Positions 27,791-37,300 of a DNA stretch of 64,000 nucleotides are shown piece by piece. Position 1 is the stretch's first letter, and each line of letters begins with the position of its first letter. A program made the translations under genes and the position numbers. The notes below the pieces were generated by a model. It saw nothing but the letters and a program-made list of their open reading frames with translations, did not search any database and was not told the DNA's origin. This stretch comes from Shewanella sediminis HAW-EB3 (GTDB lineage Bacteria > Pseudomonadota > Gammaproteobacteria > Enterobacterales > Shewanellaceae): contig NC_009831.1 in NCBI RefSeq assembly GCF_000018025.1, positions 1,054,001 through 1,118,000 on the forward strand. Reading direction: 5' to 3'.

Positions 27791-29196
27791 AATGCCACCT
27801 CTGTTGTGCTATCGGCTTGATAACGCAGCTCGCTTTGGGGAATACGCGCTATCAACGTCACTCCTTTGCCGATTGCTGATTCCACCCTAAGCTCACCATT
27901 ATAAAAACTCAGTCTTTCCTTCATATTTCTCAGGCCTATTCCCTCAAAGGGGGTCGATTTTTTCTCATAGCATTCATAGTTAAAGCCCTGGCCATCATCA
28001 TGAACTTCCAGGGTCAGCCATCCCGGGGTGAGGGTCTGCGAAATAAGCACATTTTTTGCCCCCGAGTGACGTTCAATATTGGTCAGTGATTCCTGCACTA
28101 TACGATAAAGTGCGCAACTGAGTTCGGTTGACAAAAGCTTGCGCACCGATAGTAGTTGCACCTTTACTTTGATACCGGTACGCAAGGAAAATTCACTGCC
28201 CAACTCTTTTAGTGCCGCCCCCAGCCCGTAGTCTGCGAGGATGCTAGGGTGTAGTTGGTGCGAGATATTACGGATATCGAGCATGATCTGCCGCGTCATA
28301 GTGATTGCCTTCTCCAGCTCCGGCCCGGAGTCTCCGCCGTATTCTTTTTTCAACTGTGCTGTTTCCATAGCAAAAAGGGCCGCGGCAATAGTTTGGCTAA
28401 CTCCATCGTGCAGCTCTCTGGAAACCCGCTTACATTCCTCTTCCTGAGTCTGATAAATTCGTTCGTTGAGTGTTCTTAGTTTAGCATTTGCCAGCCGTTT
28501 CTCACCCACACGCATAAAGATGCCGCCGATAAATACGGCGCTGACCGCTAAGGTACCGATCACCAGAGTCATGATGGAGGTGTTGCGGATATGATGACTC
28601 ATAGAGGTGCTTAACAGTGCCGCCTCCTCATCGATATCATCAATATAGACGCCGGTACCAAACATCCACTCCCACTGCCCCAATACCTCGGCGTAGGCAA
28701 GTTTTTGTCCCAGTTGACCGTCATTGGAGGGCTGGTTAAACAGGTAGGTGAGGTAACCACCGCCTTTTCTCGCTCCTGAGATTAACTCCTGGATAAAGGG
28801 GACCCCGTTGTCATCGGTTAGGTCCAGCCAGTTTTTGCCGACCCGCCACTCCTGATCGGGTAAGACCAGGCTTTTACCATTCAGATCGTAGGCGAAGAAG
28901 TAACCGTTTTTACCGAAGCGCATATCGGACAGCATAGACTTAACATCTTGCTGGGTTTGTTGAGGCGCTTGGCTGTCATTGTTCTGATTTTGCTTGAAAT
29001 GCTGGATAGCCACGTTGGCGATCGCCAGATAATTTTTAAGCTCCTCTTTGCGGTGATCAATAATACTCTGCCGATAAACGTCGACCACCTGCTGGGAGAG
29101 CTCCCGGTACTGCATTTGAGTCACAAACAGCACCAGTATCAGAGATAGAATGAGTGGAAGTACGGTGATTAGCTGTAACTTATGGTTAATATTCAT
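27787..29196 (-). CDS. Cache-domain histidine kinase, candidate carboxylate sensor
   Basis: 469 residues. The first membrane helix (about 8-26) and second (about 206-228) enclose a single-Cache (Cache_2) periplasmic domain with the typical RFGKNGYFFAYDLNGKSLVLP block. Domains of this type often bind short carboxylates such as lactate, pyruvate or propionate. The kinase part is of the HisKA_3 class, with His263 in SRELHDGVSQT and HATPase boxes near NIERHSGAKN and GQGFN. It lies between the porin and lactate permease genes; a lactate-sensing role is inferred. Confidence 0.85.
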   Translation of the reverse strand: MNINHKLQLITVLPLILSLILVLFVTQMQYRELSQQVVDVYRQSIIDHRKEELKNYLAIANVAIQHFKQNQNNDSQAPQQTQQDVKSMLSDMRFGKNGYFFAYDLNGKSLVLPDQEWRVGKNWLDLTDDNGVPFIQELISGARKGGGYLTYLFNQPSNDGQLGQKLAYAEVLGQWEWMFGTGVYIDDIDEEAALLSTSMSHHIRNTSIMTLVIGTLAVSAVFIGGIFMRVGEKRLANAKLRTLNERIYQTQEEECKRVSRELHDGVSQTIAAALFAMETAQLKKEYGGDSGPELEKAITMTRQIMLDIRNISHQLHPSILADYGLGAALKELGSEFSLRTGIKVKVQLLSVRKLLSTELSCALYRIVQESLTNIERHSGAKNVLISQTLTPGWLTLEVHDDGQGFNYECYEKKSTPFEGIGLRNMKERLSFYNGELRVESAIGKGVTLIARIPQSELRYQADSTTEVAL

Positions 29197-29288
29197 CGCT
29201 GATTACTGCTCCTCTATTCTCTATATTAGGACCTTTGCAAAACTGGGAGGTTATATTAACAGTTAATCAACCACCGAGTAGCAACAAA

Positions 29289-29305
29289 TACCCATATATA
29301 GGGGG
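29289..29305. promoter_or_regulatory. Dyad upstream of the two-component operon
   Basis: TACCCATATATAGGGGG, about 95 bases before the kinase ATG. The CCC-N7-GGG symmetry and the TACCCAT heptamer resemble NarL-family operators. AGGGGTA also occurs at 29668-29674 in the lctP leader. Confidence 0.35.
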
Positions 29306-29435
29306 ATTAAATCAAAGACAGGGTAAATAACTCAACTTGGCCACGGCACCTTAATCAGGCGCTCACAGTCATAAATATTTAAAATATGTAGTCGGACTCA
29401 TCAAAAATCACTAAAAAGGAGAGGGTAATCAAAAA

Positions 29436-29549
29436 ATGTGGAAGATAGTCTGGCTCTGGTCCCACTTTTTGCCCATATGGGATGATGTTAATTTTTCGCT
29501 TCTGGGTAATTTTGTGAACTCTCGACCGCAATTCGACACTCATAAATAA
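29436..29549 (+). CDS. Possible 37-residue Trp-rich ORF
   Basis: ATG 14 bases after AAGGAG; the product starts MWKIVWLWSHFLPIWDDV, with four Trp in the first 15 residues, and ends before the FNR-like site of lctP. It could be a small membrane peptide, a leader peptide or chance. The rest of 29197-29951 is regulatory sequence for the kinase and lctP. Confidence 0.2.
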   Translation: MWKIVWLWSHFLPIWDDVNFSLLGNFVNSRPQFDTHK

Positions 29550-29576
29550 CACACTTCACGGTTAATCGTTACAAAG

Positions 29577-29590
29577 TTGATCTGAATCAT
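29577..29590. promoter_or_regulatory. FNR/EtrA-like site upstream of lctP
   Basis: TTGATCTGAATCAT, one mismatch from TTGAT-N4-ATCAA, in the same context (AATCGTTACAAAGTTGATCT) as the porin site at 25450. Confidence 0.5.
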
Positions 29591-29731
29591 ATTGCCGACC
29601 CTCTAGGGTTACGCTCTGCAACTTGCTATTCACACCTTAGTTGTTTCTTTTCAAGTTATTGTATTGTAGGGGTAAAACTCTAGTTGCTCGGTGCGCTTTC
29701 CTCAAAAGCGCAAGCCTGAACTTGGGGGGAA

Positions 29732-29860
29732 CGGTACTTCTACGTGTAAACCCTTAGTGGCCTTAGGTGCAAACACGGATAAAAAATGCCCTCGCGAAGC
29801 CATATGATTAGCCTCAGATAAACAAGTAAGTTTGCCGGGCATCTGATCTTAGGTCACCGC
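29732..29860 (+). promoter_or_regulatory. Conserved leader shared with the porin, copy B
   Basis: CGGTACTTCTACGTG, AAACCCTTAG, CCTTAGGTGCAAACAC, CATATGATTAGCC, GATAAACAAGTAAGTTTGC and GGTCACCG follow in the same order and spacing as copy A (25607-25735), while the sequence between this block and the FNR-like site is not conserved. It ends about 90 bases before the lctP start. Confidence 0.6.
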
Positions 29861-29951
29861 TCAAGGCAAACGACAATAAAAAACGAGTCAACAAATCCGT
29901 TAGTGTCTGGAAATAACGCTAAGTAACAAAACAGGATAATAAGAGGCAAGC

Positions 29952-31595
29952 ATGACCTTAATTCAACTACTCGCAAGTTTAACGCCGGTGATCAGCGTAA
30001 TGCTATTTTTAGTATTGCTGAAGATGCCCGCATCACGGGCGATGCCCATCTCTGCAATTTTAACCGGCCTGGCGGCCGTGTTTGTCTGGCAGATGGATAC
30101 GACCTTTTTGGCGGCATCCGTCGTCGAAGGATTACTTGCCGCACTGACACCATTGAGTATCATCTTCGGTGCCGTGTTCTTGCTTAATACCCTTAAGTAT
30201 TCAGGCGCGATGGATACCATTCGCGCAGGTTTTACTAATATCAGTGCCGATGCCCGCGTTCAGGTCATCATTATCTGTTGGTTGTTTGGCTCATTTATCG
30301 AAGGTAGTGCCGGCTTTGGTACACCGGCTGCTATCGGCGCTCCTCTGCTGGTACTGCTGGGTATTCCTCCCATTGCCGCAGCGGTTGTTGCCCTGATTGC
30401 CGACTCAGCCTCTGTATCATTCGGTGCCATCGGTCTGCCTGTACTCTTTGGTATGGAGCAGGGACTGACTTCTGGTGGAGTTAACATGGCCGCCGAACAG
30501 ATTGCTCAGCATGGTGGCAACTTTGCCGATTATGCTCAGTTCATCGCTATGCATATGATCACCATTGATATGGTGACCGGCACGCTTATCCCGCTGGTCA
30601 TGGTGTCCTTACTGACCGGCTTCTTCGGTCGTAACAAGTCATTCGCCGAAGGCTTTGCCATCTGGAAGTTTGCCCTGTTTGCGGGTCTGGCATTTACCGT
30701 ACCGGCCTGGATCATCAACTTCGTTGCCGGCCCCGAGTTCCCATCGGTTATCGGTGCATTGGTTGGTATGGCTATCGTTATCCCGGTTGCCAAGAAAGGC
30801 TACCTGTTACCTGAGACTCCCTGGAACGATTTTGCCGAAGCACCATCCTATAGAGCTGGCAAGGTTGAAGGTAAAACACAGTTCTCTCAGCTTGCCGCCT
30901 GGACTCCCTATATCATCATGGCGGCCTTGTTGGTGCTATCTCGTGTTATTGGCCCGCTAAAATCATGGTTGCTGAGTTTCAACGTCAAGTGGACCGGCCT
31001 GCTGGGTACCGAGTTGGGTGCCGGATTCAAGACCCTGTATGCACCAGGCGCCTTCTTCGTCGTCGTGTGTATCTTGGGTTTCTTCCTGTTCAGAATGAAT
31101 AAGAAAGCCATTAAAGAGTCTGTTACGGTATCGTGCCGCTCTATGGTTCCAACCATCATTTCGCTGGGCGCTTCTGTGCCTATGGTTAAGATCTTCCTGA
31201 ACTCGGGCACCAACGGTTCCGGGCTGGCTTCTATGCCAGTCGCCCTAGCCGATACCCTGGCTGGCAGTATGGGCGCGGTATGGTCCTGGGTTGCACCTGT
31301 CGTCGGTATCTTCGGTGCCTTCCTGTCAGGCAGTGCCACCTTCTCCAACATGATGTTCTCCGGCCTGCAGTATAGCGTCGCCGACAGCATTGGCATGAAC
31401 CAAGCTATGGTACTGGCACTACAGGGAATTGGCGCTAACGCCGGTAACATGATGTGTGTGATGAACGTCGTTGCCGCCGCTACCGTAGTAGGTATGGCGG
31501 GAAGAGAATCAGAAATTATCCGTAAGACTATGCCGGTAGCCCTGGCCTACGCCATGATTGCGGGCACCATAGCCTTCCTCTGGGGTGGTTTCTAA
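29952..31595 (+). CDS. lctP: L-lactate permease
   Basis: 547 residues with about 12-14 membrane segments. [22 protein letters not shown] is the signature of the LctP/LldP family. It takes up lactate (and often glycolate) by proton symport. The ATG follows AAGAGGCAAGC. dld-II comes 77 bases downstream with no terminator between, so the two are probably one transcript. The long upstream region with an FNR-like site and a leader shared with the porin suggests redox- and substrate-dependent control. Confidence 0.93.
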   Translation: MTLIQLLASLTPVISVMLFLVLLKMPASRAMPISAILTGLAAVFVWQMDTTFLAASVVEGLLAALTPLSIIFGAVFLLNTLKYSGAMDTIRAGFTNISADARVQVIIICWLFGSFIEGSAGFGTPAAIGAPLLVLLGIPPIAAAVVALIADSASVSFGAIGLPVLFGMEQGLTSGGVNMAAEQIAQHGGNFADYAQFIAMHMITIDMVTGTLIPLVMVSLLTGFFGRNKSFAEGFAIWKFALFAGLAFTVPAWIINFVAGPEFPSVIGALVGMAIVIPVAKKGYLLPETPWNDFAEAPSYRAGKVEGKTQFSQLAAWTPYIIMAALLVLSRVIGPLKSWLLSFNVKWTGLLGTELGAGFKTLYAPGAFFVVVCILGFFLFRMNKKAIKESVTVSCRSMVPTIISLGASVPMVKIFLNSGTNGSGLASMPVALADTLAGSMGAVWSWVAPVVGIFGAFLSGSATFSNMMFSGLQYSVADSIGMNQAMVLALQGIGANAGNMMCVMNVVAAATVVGMAGRESEIIRKTMPVALAYAMIAGTIAFLWGGF

Positions 31596-31672
31596 AAAGT
31601 AATACTCAATCAGTCAGAGCCACACTCCGGCTTTGACTGCTCTTAATCATAGCGAATAAAGAGATGTGTCAA

Positions 31673-34492
31673 ATGTCGATAAATTATAAAGCAGTAGTCA
31701 GTGATCTACGTAAGCAACTGGGTGACAAACCTGTGACGGATGAGTATGTTCGTCGCTTCGCCTGGTCAACCGACGCCAGTTACTTCAGAATTGTTCCAGA
31801 AGTCGTTGTTCATGCCGAGAACATGGATGAAGTTAAGCGTACTCTAGCCGTTGCCCGTGAGCATAATGCACCTGTGACTTTCCGCGCGGCAGGCACCAGC
31901 CTGGCCGGTCAGGCCATTGGTGAAGGTATTTTGCTTATTCTGGGCCATGATGGTTTCAGAAAGATTGAAGTCAGCGACGATGCCAGGCAGATCACCCTTG
32001 GCTCTGCCGTCATAGGCTCCGATGCAAACGCTGTGTTAGCGCCGCTAAACCGTAAAATTGGTCCGGATCCGGCGACGATTGCCTCGGCCATGGTTGGTGG
32101 AATTGTGGCCAACAATGCCTCGGGCATGTGCTGTGGTACCGCGCAAAACAGTTACCAGACCATAGCGTCGGCCAAGTTGCTGTTCGCCGATGGCACCGAG
32201 CTTGATACGGGTTGTAAAAAATCTAAGGTCGCATTCGCCAAGTCCCATCCGAAAATGCTTGAGGAAGTGTATCAACTGGCTCATATTACGCGCCACAATC
32301 TTGTGCTTGCCGACAGAATTCGTAAGAAATTTTCCATCAAAAACACCACAGGTTACGGCATCAATGCCTTAGTCGATTTCAGCGATCCCTTTGATATCAT
32401 CAATCATCTTATGGTTGGCATGGAAGGCACTCTGGCCTTTATCAACGAGGTGACCTACCACACGGTCAATGAAGCCAAATTTAAGGCTTCGGCCCTGGCC
32501 GTTTTCCACAACATGGAAGATGCGGCCCGCTCTATCCCATTGATCAATGGCGAAAGTGTCGCGGCAGCCGAACTACTCGACTGGCCATCCATCAAGGCCG
32601 TTACCGGCAAACCCGGGATGCCTGACTGGTTATCTGAGTTGCCACCTCAGTCAGCTATCCTGTTGATCGAATCCCGTGCCGACGATGCAGATATATTGGA
32701 TGTTTACACCCAGGATGTGATCACCAAGCTCGAAGGATTTGATTTTCTACGTCCGATCAACTTTACCAGCGATGCTGCGGTATACGGCGAGTACTGGGCC
32801 ATGCGCAAGGGTCTGTTCCCAATCGTTGCGGGTGAGCGTCCCAAAGGCACGTCGGTTATTATCGAAGATGTGGCGTTCGAGCTTGAACACCTGGCTACCG
32901 CCGCGAGTGATATTACTGCGCTAATGCACAAATTCGGTTATCCCGAAGGTTGCATCTATGGCCACGCGTTAGCAGGTAACTTCCACTTTATCATCACGCC
33001 AACTTTCTCGACTCAGGGTGATATCGACAATTTCCATGCCTTTATGGACGAAATTGCCAAGATGGTAATTAACAAGTACGACGGCTCGATGAAAGCCGAG
33101 CATGGTACCGGTCGCGCGGTCGCGCCTTATGTTGAGATGGAGTGGGGGGAGGATGCTTATACTCTGATGAAGAGCATCAAGCAGTTATTTGATCCCCAGG
33201 GTATCCTGAACCCGGGTGTCATCTTAAACGATGATCCCAAAATCCACGTTAAAGACATTAAGCCCTGCCCGGTAGTCGATGACTTTGTCGATAAGTGTCT
33301 TGAGTGTGGCTTCTGTGAGAAGACCTGCCCGACCTCGGCGCTTAACTTCACCCCTCGTCAGCGTATTGCCACATTGCGTGAGATTGCTCGTCTGGAGCAA
33401 AGTGGTGATCAACAGGCCGCCGATGAAATGCGCGCTTCCGCCAAATATGATGTTATCGATACCTGTGCGGCATGCCAGCTGTGTACCATAGCCTGTCCTG
33501 TCGATAATAAGATGGGTCAGCTGGTGCGTAAACTCAGAACCCCATCCATCACTAGTGGTCAGCAAAAGTTCCTCGATTTTCAGGCGAATCATTTCGGCGC
33601 GGTAAATGGCGTGATCAGTACCGGTTTCGATATGTTGGGTGTGATCCATAAGATCACCGGTGACGGCATAACAGGAGCCATGATGAAGGCGGGCCGTATG
33701 GTGAGCAGCGAAGTGCCGTACTGGAATCCGGATTTTCCTAAAGGTGGCAAACTTCCTAAGGTTTCTGCAGCTAAGCCCGGACAGGAAACGGTGGTCTACT
33801 TCCCAGCTTGTGGTGGGCGTACCTTCGGGCCTACACCTGTCGATACCGATAAGCGACCGCTGCCGGAAGTCGTGGTGACGCTACTGGAGCGAGCAGGATA
33901 CAACGTGATCACCCCACAGAAGACGCGCGATCTTTGCTGTGGCCAGATGTGGGAATCTAAGGGAGACTTTAAGAATGCCGATGCGAAACGTCTCGAATTG
34001 ATCCAGGCCGTTTCTGCCATGACACAAGGCGGAAAGTTTCCGGTGATCATCGATGCGCTGTCATGTACTAAGCGAACCTTAGGCGGCGATGCAGCGCTGA
34101 CTGAGAAGGTTGAGATATTGGATCTGGTTGAGTTTATGCATGACAAATTGTTGCCTAAACTGACTATTAAAAAGAAGTCTCACGCCGCACTGCATCTTGG
34201 TTGTAGCGCCAGAACCATGAAGGTTGAACCTAAAATGACCGCAATCGCGGATGCCTGTTGTAACCAGGTGATCCGTCCGGCGGGGATCGAATGTTGTGGT
34301 TATGCGGGTGAGAAGGGGCTCTATAAGCCAGAGATCAATGCCAGCGCACTGCGCAACATTAAGAAGTTGATCCCGGTCGATGTGAAAGAGGGGTATTACG
34401 CTAACCGTATGTGTGAAGTCGGCCTGACTCAACATAGCGGCGTCCCTTATCGTCATCTGGCCTACCTGCTCGAAGAGTGTACCCGTGGCTAA
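31673..34492 (+). CDS. FAD- and Fe-S-containing D-lactate dehydrogenase (Dld-II)
   Basis: 939 residues from the ATG at 31673, which has AAAGAG at the better spacing; an ATG nine bases earlier is possible. The N-terminal half is a PCMH-type FAD domain (TFRAAGTSLAGQAIGEG, GGIVANNASGMCCGT) with an FAD-oxidase C-terminal cap (YGHALAGNFHF). Two 4Fe-4S motifs follow near residues 541 (CLECGFCEKTCP) and 597 (CAACQLCTIACP), then CCG domains (CCGQMW, ECCGYAGEKG). The layout equals the respiratory D-lactate dehydrogenase of Shewanella, which passes electrons to quinone. The L-lactate genes lldEFG that I remember following it in S. oneidensis are absent here. Confidence 0.88.
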   Translation: MSINYKAVVSDLRKQLGDKPVTDEYVRRFAWSTDASYFRIVPEVVVHAENMDEVKRTLAVAREHNAPVTFRAAGTSLAGQAIGEGILLILGHDGFRKIEVSDDARQITLGSAVIGSDANAVLAPLNRKIGPDPATIASAMVGGIVANNASGMCCGTAQNSYQTIASAKLLFADGTELDTGCKKSKVAFAKSHPKMLEEVYQLAHITRHNLVLADRIRKKFSIKNTTGYGINALVDFSDPFDIINHLMVGMEGTLAFINEVTYHTVNEAKFKASALAVFHNMEDAARSIPLINGESVAAAELLDWPSIKAVTGKPGMPDWLSELPPQSAILLIESRADDADILDVYTQDVITKLEGFDFLRPINFTSDAAVYGEYWAMRKGLFPIVAGERPKGTSVIIEDVAFELEHLATAASDITALMHKFGYPEGCIYGHALAGNFHFIITPTFSTQGDIDNFHAFMDEIAKMVINKYDGSMKAEHGTGRAVAPYVEMEWGEDAYTLMKSIKQLFDPQGILNPGVILNDDPKIHVKDIKPCPVVDDFVDKCLECGFCEKTCPTSALNFTPRQRIATLREIARLEQSGDQQAADEMRASAKYDVIDTCAACQLCTIACPVDNKMGQLVRKLRTPSITSGQQKFLDFQANHFGAVNGVISTGFDMLGVIHKITGDGITGAMMKAGRMVSSEVPYWNPDFPKGGKLPKVSAAKPGQETVVYFPACGGRTFGPTPVDTDKRPLPEVVVTLLERAGYNVITPQKTRDLCCGQMWESKGDFKNADAKRLELIQAVSAMTQGGKFPVIIDALSCTKRTLGGDAALTEKVEILDLVEFMHDKLLPKLTIKKKSHAALHLGCSARTMKVEPKMTAIADACCNQVIRPAGIECCGYAGEKGLYKPEINASALRNIKKLIPVDVKEGYYANRMCEVGLTQHSGVPYRHLAYLLEECTRG

Positions 34493-34517
34493 CTATGACT
34501 AAGCTACAATAAAAAAA

Positions 34518-34541
34518 GGGGCTGATTTCAGCCCCTTTTTT
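34518..34541 (+). terminator. Terminator after dld-II
   Basis: GGGGCTGA, TT and TCAGCCCC followed by six T. Seven A precede the stem, so it may also serve the CBS gene on the other strand. Confidence 0.85.
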
Positions 34542-34571
34542 GTTGGTGCATTATTTAGTCGTTTGATAATA

Positions 34572-34991
34572 TTAGTTTTTTAACAGGCTTGCACATAGTT
34601 TGACGAAGTCAGATGAGGACACGATACCTTCTACCTTACCTTGAGTGTCAACCACCGGAAGGCAGCCTAGCTTGTTCTCGATAAAGTACTCTACGACGAT
34701 AGAGAGGGGCTCATCTTCGGTGAGTTTTTGAAACTCGGTATCCATTAAGTCTTCAACGAGTTGTCCCCGCTCTTTTCTGTCTAACGCATTCCCGCCATAT
34801 TTATGCATCATGGCCATCACTGTACTAATCATCTTTTTATGAGTAAGAATACCGACGAGCTTCGAATCAAATTCTGATATTACAGGCAGGTGACGTACCC
34901 CTCGGCTCTGCATCAGCTCATGGGCATCCTTCAAACTGGCCTTGTGGCTAATACAGACCACTTGAGTGCTCATAATATCACTTACTTTCAT
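34572..34991 (-). CDS. Tandem CBS-domain protein
   Basis: 139 residues made of two CBS motifs (about 1-60 and 75-136): MSTQVVCISHKASLKDAHELM...RHLPVI and LTEDEPLSIVVEYFIENKLGCLPVVD. Such stand-alone CBS pairs bind adenine nucleotides and regulate partner proteins. GGGAG precedes the ATG. No partner gene is obvious, although respiratory lactate genes lie next to it. Confidence 0.88.
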   Translation of the reverse strand: MKVSDIMSTQVVCISHKASLKDAHELMQSRGVRHLPVISEFDSKLVGILTHKKMISTVMAMMHKYGGNALDRKERGQLVEDLMDTEFQKLTEDEPLSIVVEYFIENKLGCLPVVDTQGKVEGIVSSSDFVKLCASLLKN

Positions 34992-35192
34992 CGTTATTAC
35001 TCCCTTGACCGTTTATCTATTCGCTACTGTCAATATAGCCTTAATTCCACGTATTTATTAGACAATTTTATCGACATTATAATTTTTAAATAATTTTCTT
35101 GTAGCGAAAATGTCATATGGATGTTACAAAATAAAGGCAAGTTAGACCTCTTACCACTACAAGTGATATTAAAAAATAAAGGAATAATAATA

Positions 35193-36962
35193 ATGAAACG
35201 GTCTTTTTCACGTAGGGATTTTCTGGCTATGTCGGCCAAAGGTGTGGGCGCCGCAGTTGTGTCATATGGCTTAATGGGGTGCAGTAGCAGCGATGACGAT
35301 ACCAATGTTAGCCCTGTCAGTTTTGTCCATGGCATCGCCAGTGGCGATCCCAGTCATAGCGCTATCATTCTCTGGACTCGAGTGACACCGGAGGCGGAGG
35401 GTGAGGTAAAAGTTGCCTGGGAGGTGGCTACCGATGAAGGCTTTACCGATCTGGTGACAAACGGTGAAACCACGACCACGGCAGAGCGAGATTATACGGT
35501 TAAGGTTGATGCCATAGGGTTAGCGGCGGGGAGCCGTTATTACTATCGCTTCTCCTCTGGAGAGACTGTCACCGAAACGGGAATGACCCGCACCTTACCT
35601 CAAGGCGCCGTGGACTCGGTTAAGCTGGCGGTGATGTCGTGCGCTAACTTTCCAGCCGGTCACTTCAATGCTTATGAGCTCGCAGCTCAGCAAGAGGAGC
35701 TGGATGCGGTGCTCCACCTTGGCGATTATATCTATGAATATGCCCGTGGTGAGTATGCCAGTGAGAATGCGGCCGAGCTAGGTCGTGAAGTGCTGCCAGA
35801 AGGCGAGCTATTTAGCTTAAGTGATTATCGCACTCGTTATGGCCAGTATCGTGGCGATGGCAGCTTGCAAAAACTCCATGCAAAGGTGCCGTTTATTACC
35901 GTGTGGGACGATCATGAGATTGCTAACGATGCCTGGTCCGATGGCGCCGAGAATCATAACGAAGGCGAAGGGGATTTTGCTGACCGTAAAATTGGGGCGC
36001 TGCAAGCCTATTTCGAGTGGTTACCAATTCGTCCGTGGCGAGAAGGTAATCACGAGGAGATCTACCGTTCGTTCAGTTTTGGCGATCTGGTAGACCTGCA
36101 TATGTTAGACACTCGTGTGTTAGCCAGAGATAAGCCTTTGGACTATGTCGACTATATCGATCCGGCAACTCAGGCCATGGATAGTGCCAGGTTTATGTCC
36201 GATGTGACCAGCAGTGATCGATCTATGTTAGGTCAGGAGCAGTTGCAATGGTTGCAGGGAAGCCTGTTAACCGCAACGGGCAAGTGGCAACTGTTGGGTC
36301 AACAGGTATTGATGGGCAAGATGTTACTGCCGGCGGCGATCGCGATGCAGAAGTTGAGCATTGCCGAGTTTGCCGAGTTAGGGGCGATAGCACAACTCGC
36401 TGCCCGAGCTCAAGCCAGCGATCCAACTCTAACCGCCAGCGAGTACAGTTTCCTTATCGGCAATCAGCATAAGTTAACGCCTGAGGCGATGGCGTTACTA
36501 CAGATGCCAAATGTGCCTTATAACTTAGATGCGTGGGATGGTTATGCCTATGAGCGTGAGGTTATCTTAGCCACGGCTAAGTCTAAGGCGTTAAATCTTG
36601 TTGTGATAGCGGGTGATACCCATAATGCCTGGGCTAATGAGCTTACAGACGCAGCTGGCGATGCCGTTGCTGTCGAATTTGCGACCAGTTCTGTCTCCTC
36701 TCCCGGATTGGAGTTTTACTTAGGGATCCCGGAAGATCAACAGGCGGTAACCGAGGCGGGGATCACCCAGATGGTCGACGGACTTAAGTACACTAACCTG
36801 CGTGATCGCGGTTTTATGGTGCTAACATTTACCGCAGAAGAGGTGCGCAGTGATTGGCATTACGTCGATACCATCTTATCGACGGAGTTCGGTGAAGATA
36901 TGGATAAGCTATTTAGTGCCGTCAGCCAAATTGGCTCACCTCAAATCATGCCAGTCAGCTAA
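35193..36962 (+). CDS. PhoD-like alkaline phosphatase, Tat-exported
   Basis: 589 residues from the ATG at 35193, which has AAAGGAA upstream. SRRDFLAMSAKG is a twin-arginine export motif, and LMGC at the end of the hydrophobic stretch makes it a likely Tat lipoprotein. An N-terminal Fn3-like PhoD domain (FVHGIASGDPSHSAIILWTRV) is followed by the metallophosphatase part with LGDYIYEYARG, VWDDHEIANDAW and AGDTHNAW. It would release phosphate from esters outside the cytoplasm using Ca and Fe. No Pho box was identified. Confidence 0.9.
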   Translation: MKRSFSRRDFLAMSAKGVGAAVVSYGLMGCSSSDDDTNVSPVSFVHGIASGDPSHSAIILWTRVTPEAEGEVKVAWEVATDEGFTDLVTNGETTTTAERDYTVKVDAIGLAAGSRYYYRFSSGETVTETGMTRTLPQGAVDSVKLAVMSCANFPAGHFNAYELAAQQEELDAVLHLGDYIYEYARGEYASENAAELGREVLPEGELFSLSDYRTRYGQYRGDGSLQKLHAKVPFITVWDDHEIANDAWSDGAENHNEGEGDFADRKIGALQAYFEWLPIRPWREGNHEEIYRSFSFGDLVDLHMLDTRVLARDKPLDYVDYIDPATQAMDSARFMSDVTSSDRSMLGQEQLQWLQGSLLTATGKWQLLGQQVLMGKMLLPAAIAMQKLSIAEFAELGAIAQLAARAQASDPTLTASEYSFLIGNQHKLTPEAMALLQMPNVPYNLDAWDGYAYEREVILATAKSKALNLVVIAGDTHNAWANELTDAAGDAVAVEFATSSVSSPGLEFYLGIPEDQQAVTEAGITQMVDGLKYTNLRDRGFMVLTFTAEEVRSDWHYVDTILSTEFGEDMDKLFSAVSQIGSPQIMPVS

Positions 36963-36992
36963 TCGCATCATTACACTAATAAGCTCCTAACC

Positions 36993-37015
36993 AGCCACCC
37001 CTTCGGGTGGCTTTC
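36993..37015 (+). terminator. phoD terminator
   Basis: AGCCACCC, CTTC and GGGTGGCT followed by a short T run (TTTCT). Confidence 0.65.
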
Positions 37016-37192
37016 TATACAGGGACCTGTTTATCCCATCGACTATCTCCATGGATGGAAAGGTGTGGGGGTTGTACAGAGATAATAATAAAGTTAAAAA
37101 TAGCGCCGCGTGTCTAATTTTTCACTTTATTTGCAGCACAAAACTCACTTTTAGTATAAAATTTGCCTCCAAAATCTGGTCGGTGCCTACAC

Positions 37193-37254
37193 TTTAACCT
37201 GTTAATTTTTTAACCGGTTATTTTGCGGTACATTCCTGTCTTTGGAATGTCCGC
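37193..37254 (+). promoter_or_regulatory. Tandem operator-like repeats and 5' hairpin before hpt
   Basis: TTTAACCTGTTAATTT (37193-37208) is followed at once by TTTAACCGGTTATTTT (37209-37224); each is an imperfect TAACCNGTTA palindrome. Directly after comes a hairpin (37225-37254), GCGG-T-ACATTCC pairing with GGAATGTCCGC around a seven-base loop. It ends 46 bases before the start codon. The rest of 36963-37300 is AT-rich. Confidence 0.4.
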
Positions 37255-37300
37255 TCTCACCTGCTAAATTGACCTAATATAACAAGATGGGGACGGTCTG

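Noticed and set aside
30908..31450. 180-codon ORF antisense to lctP
   Set aside because: It is a shadow of the transporter reading frame; composition and family match belong to lctP.
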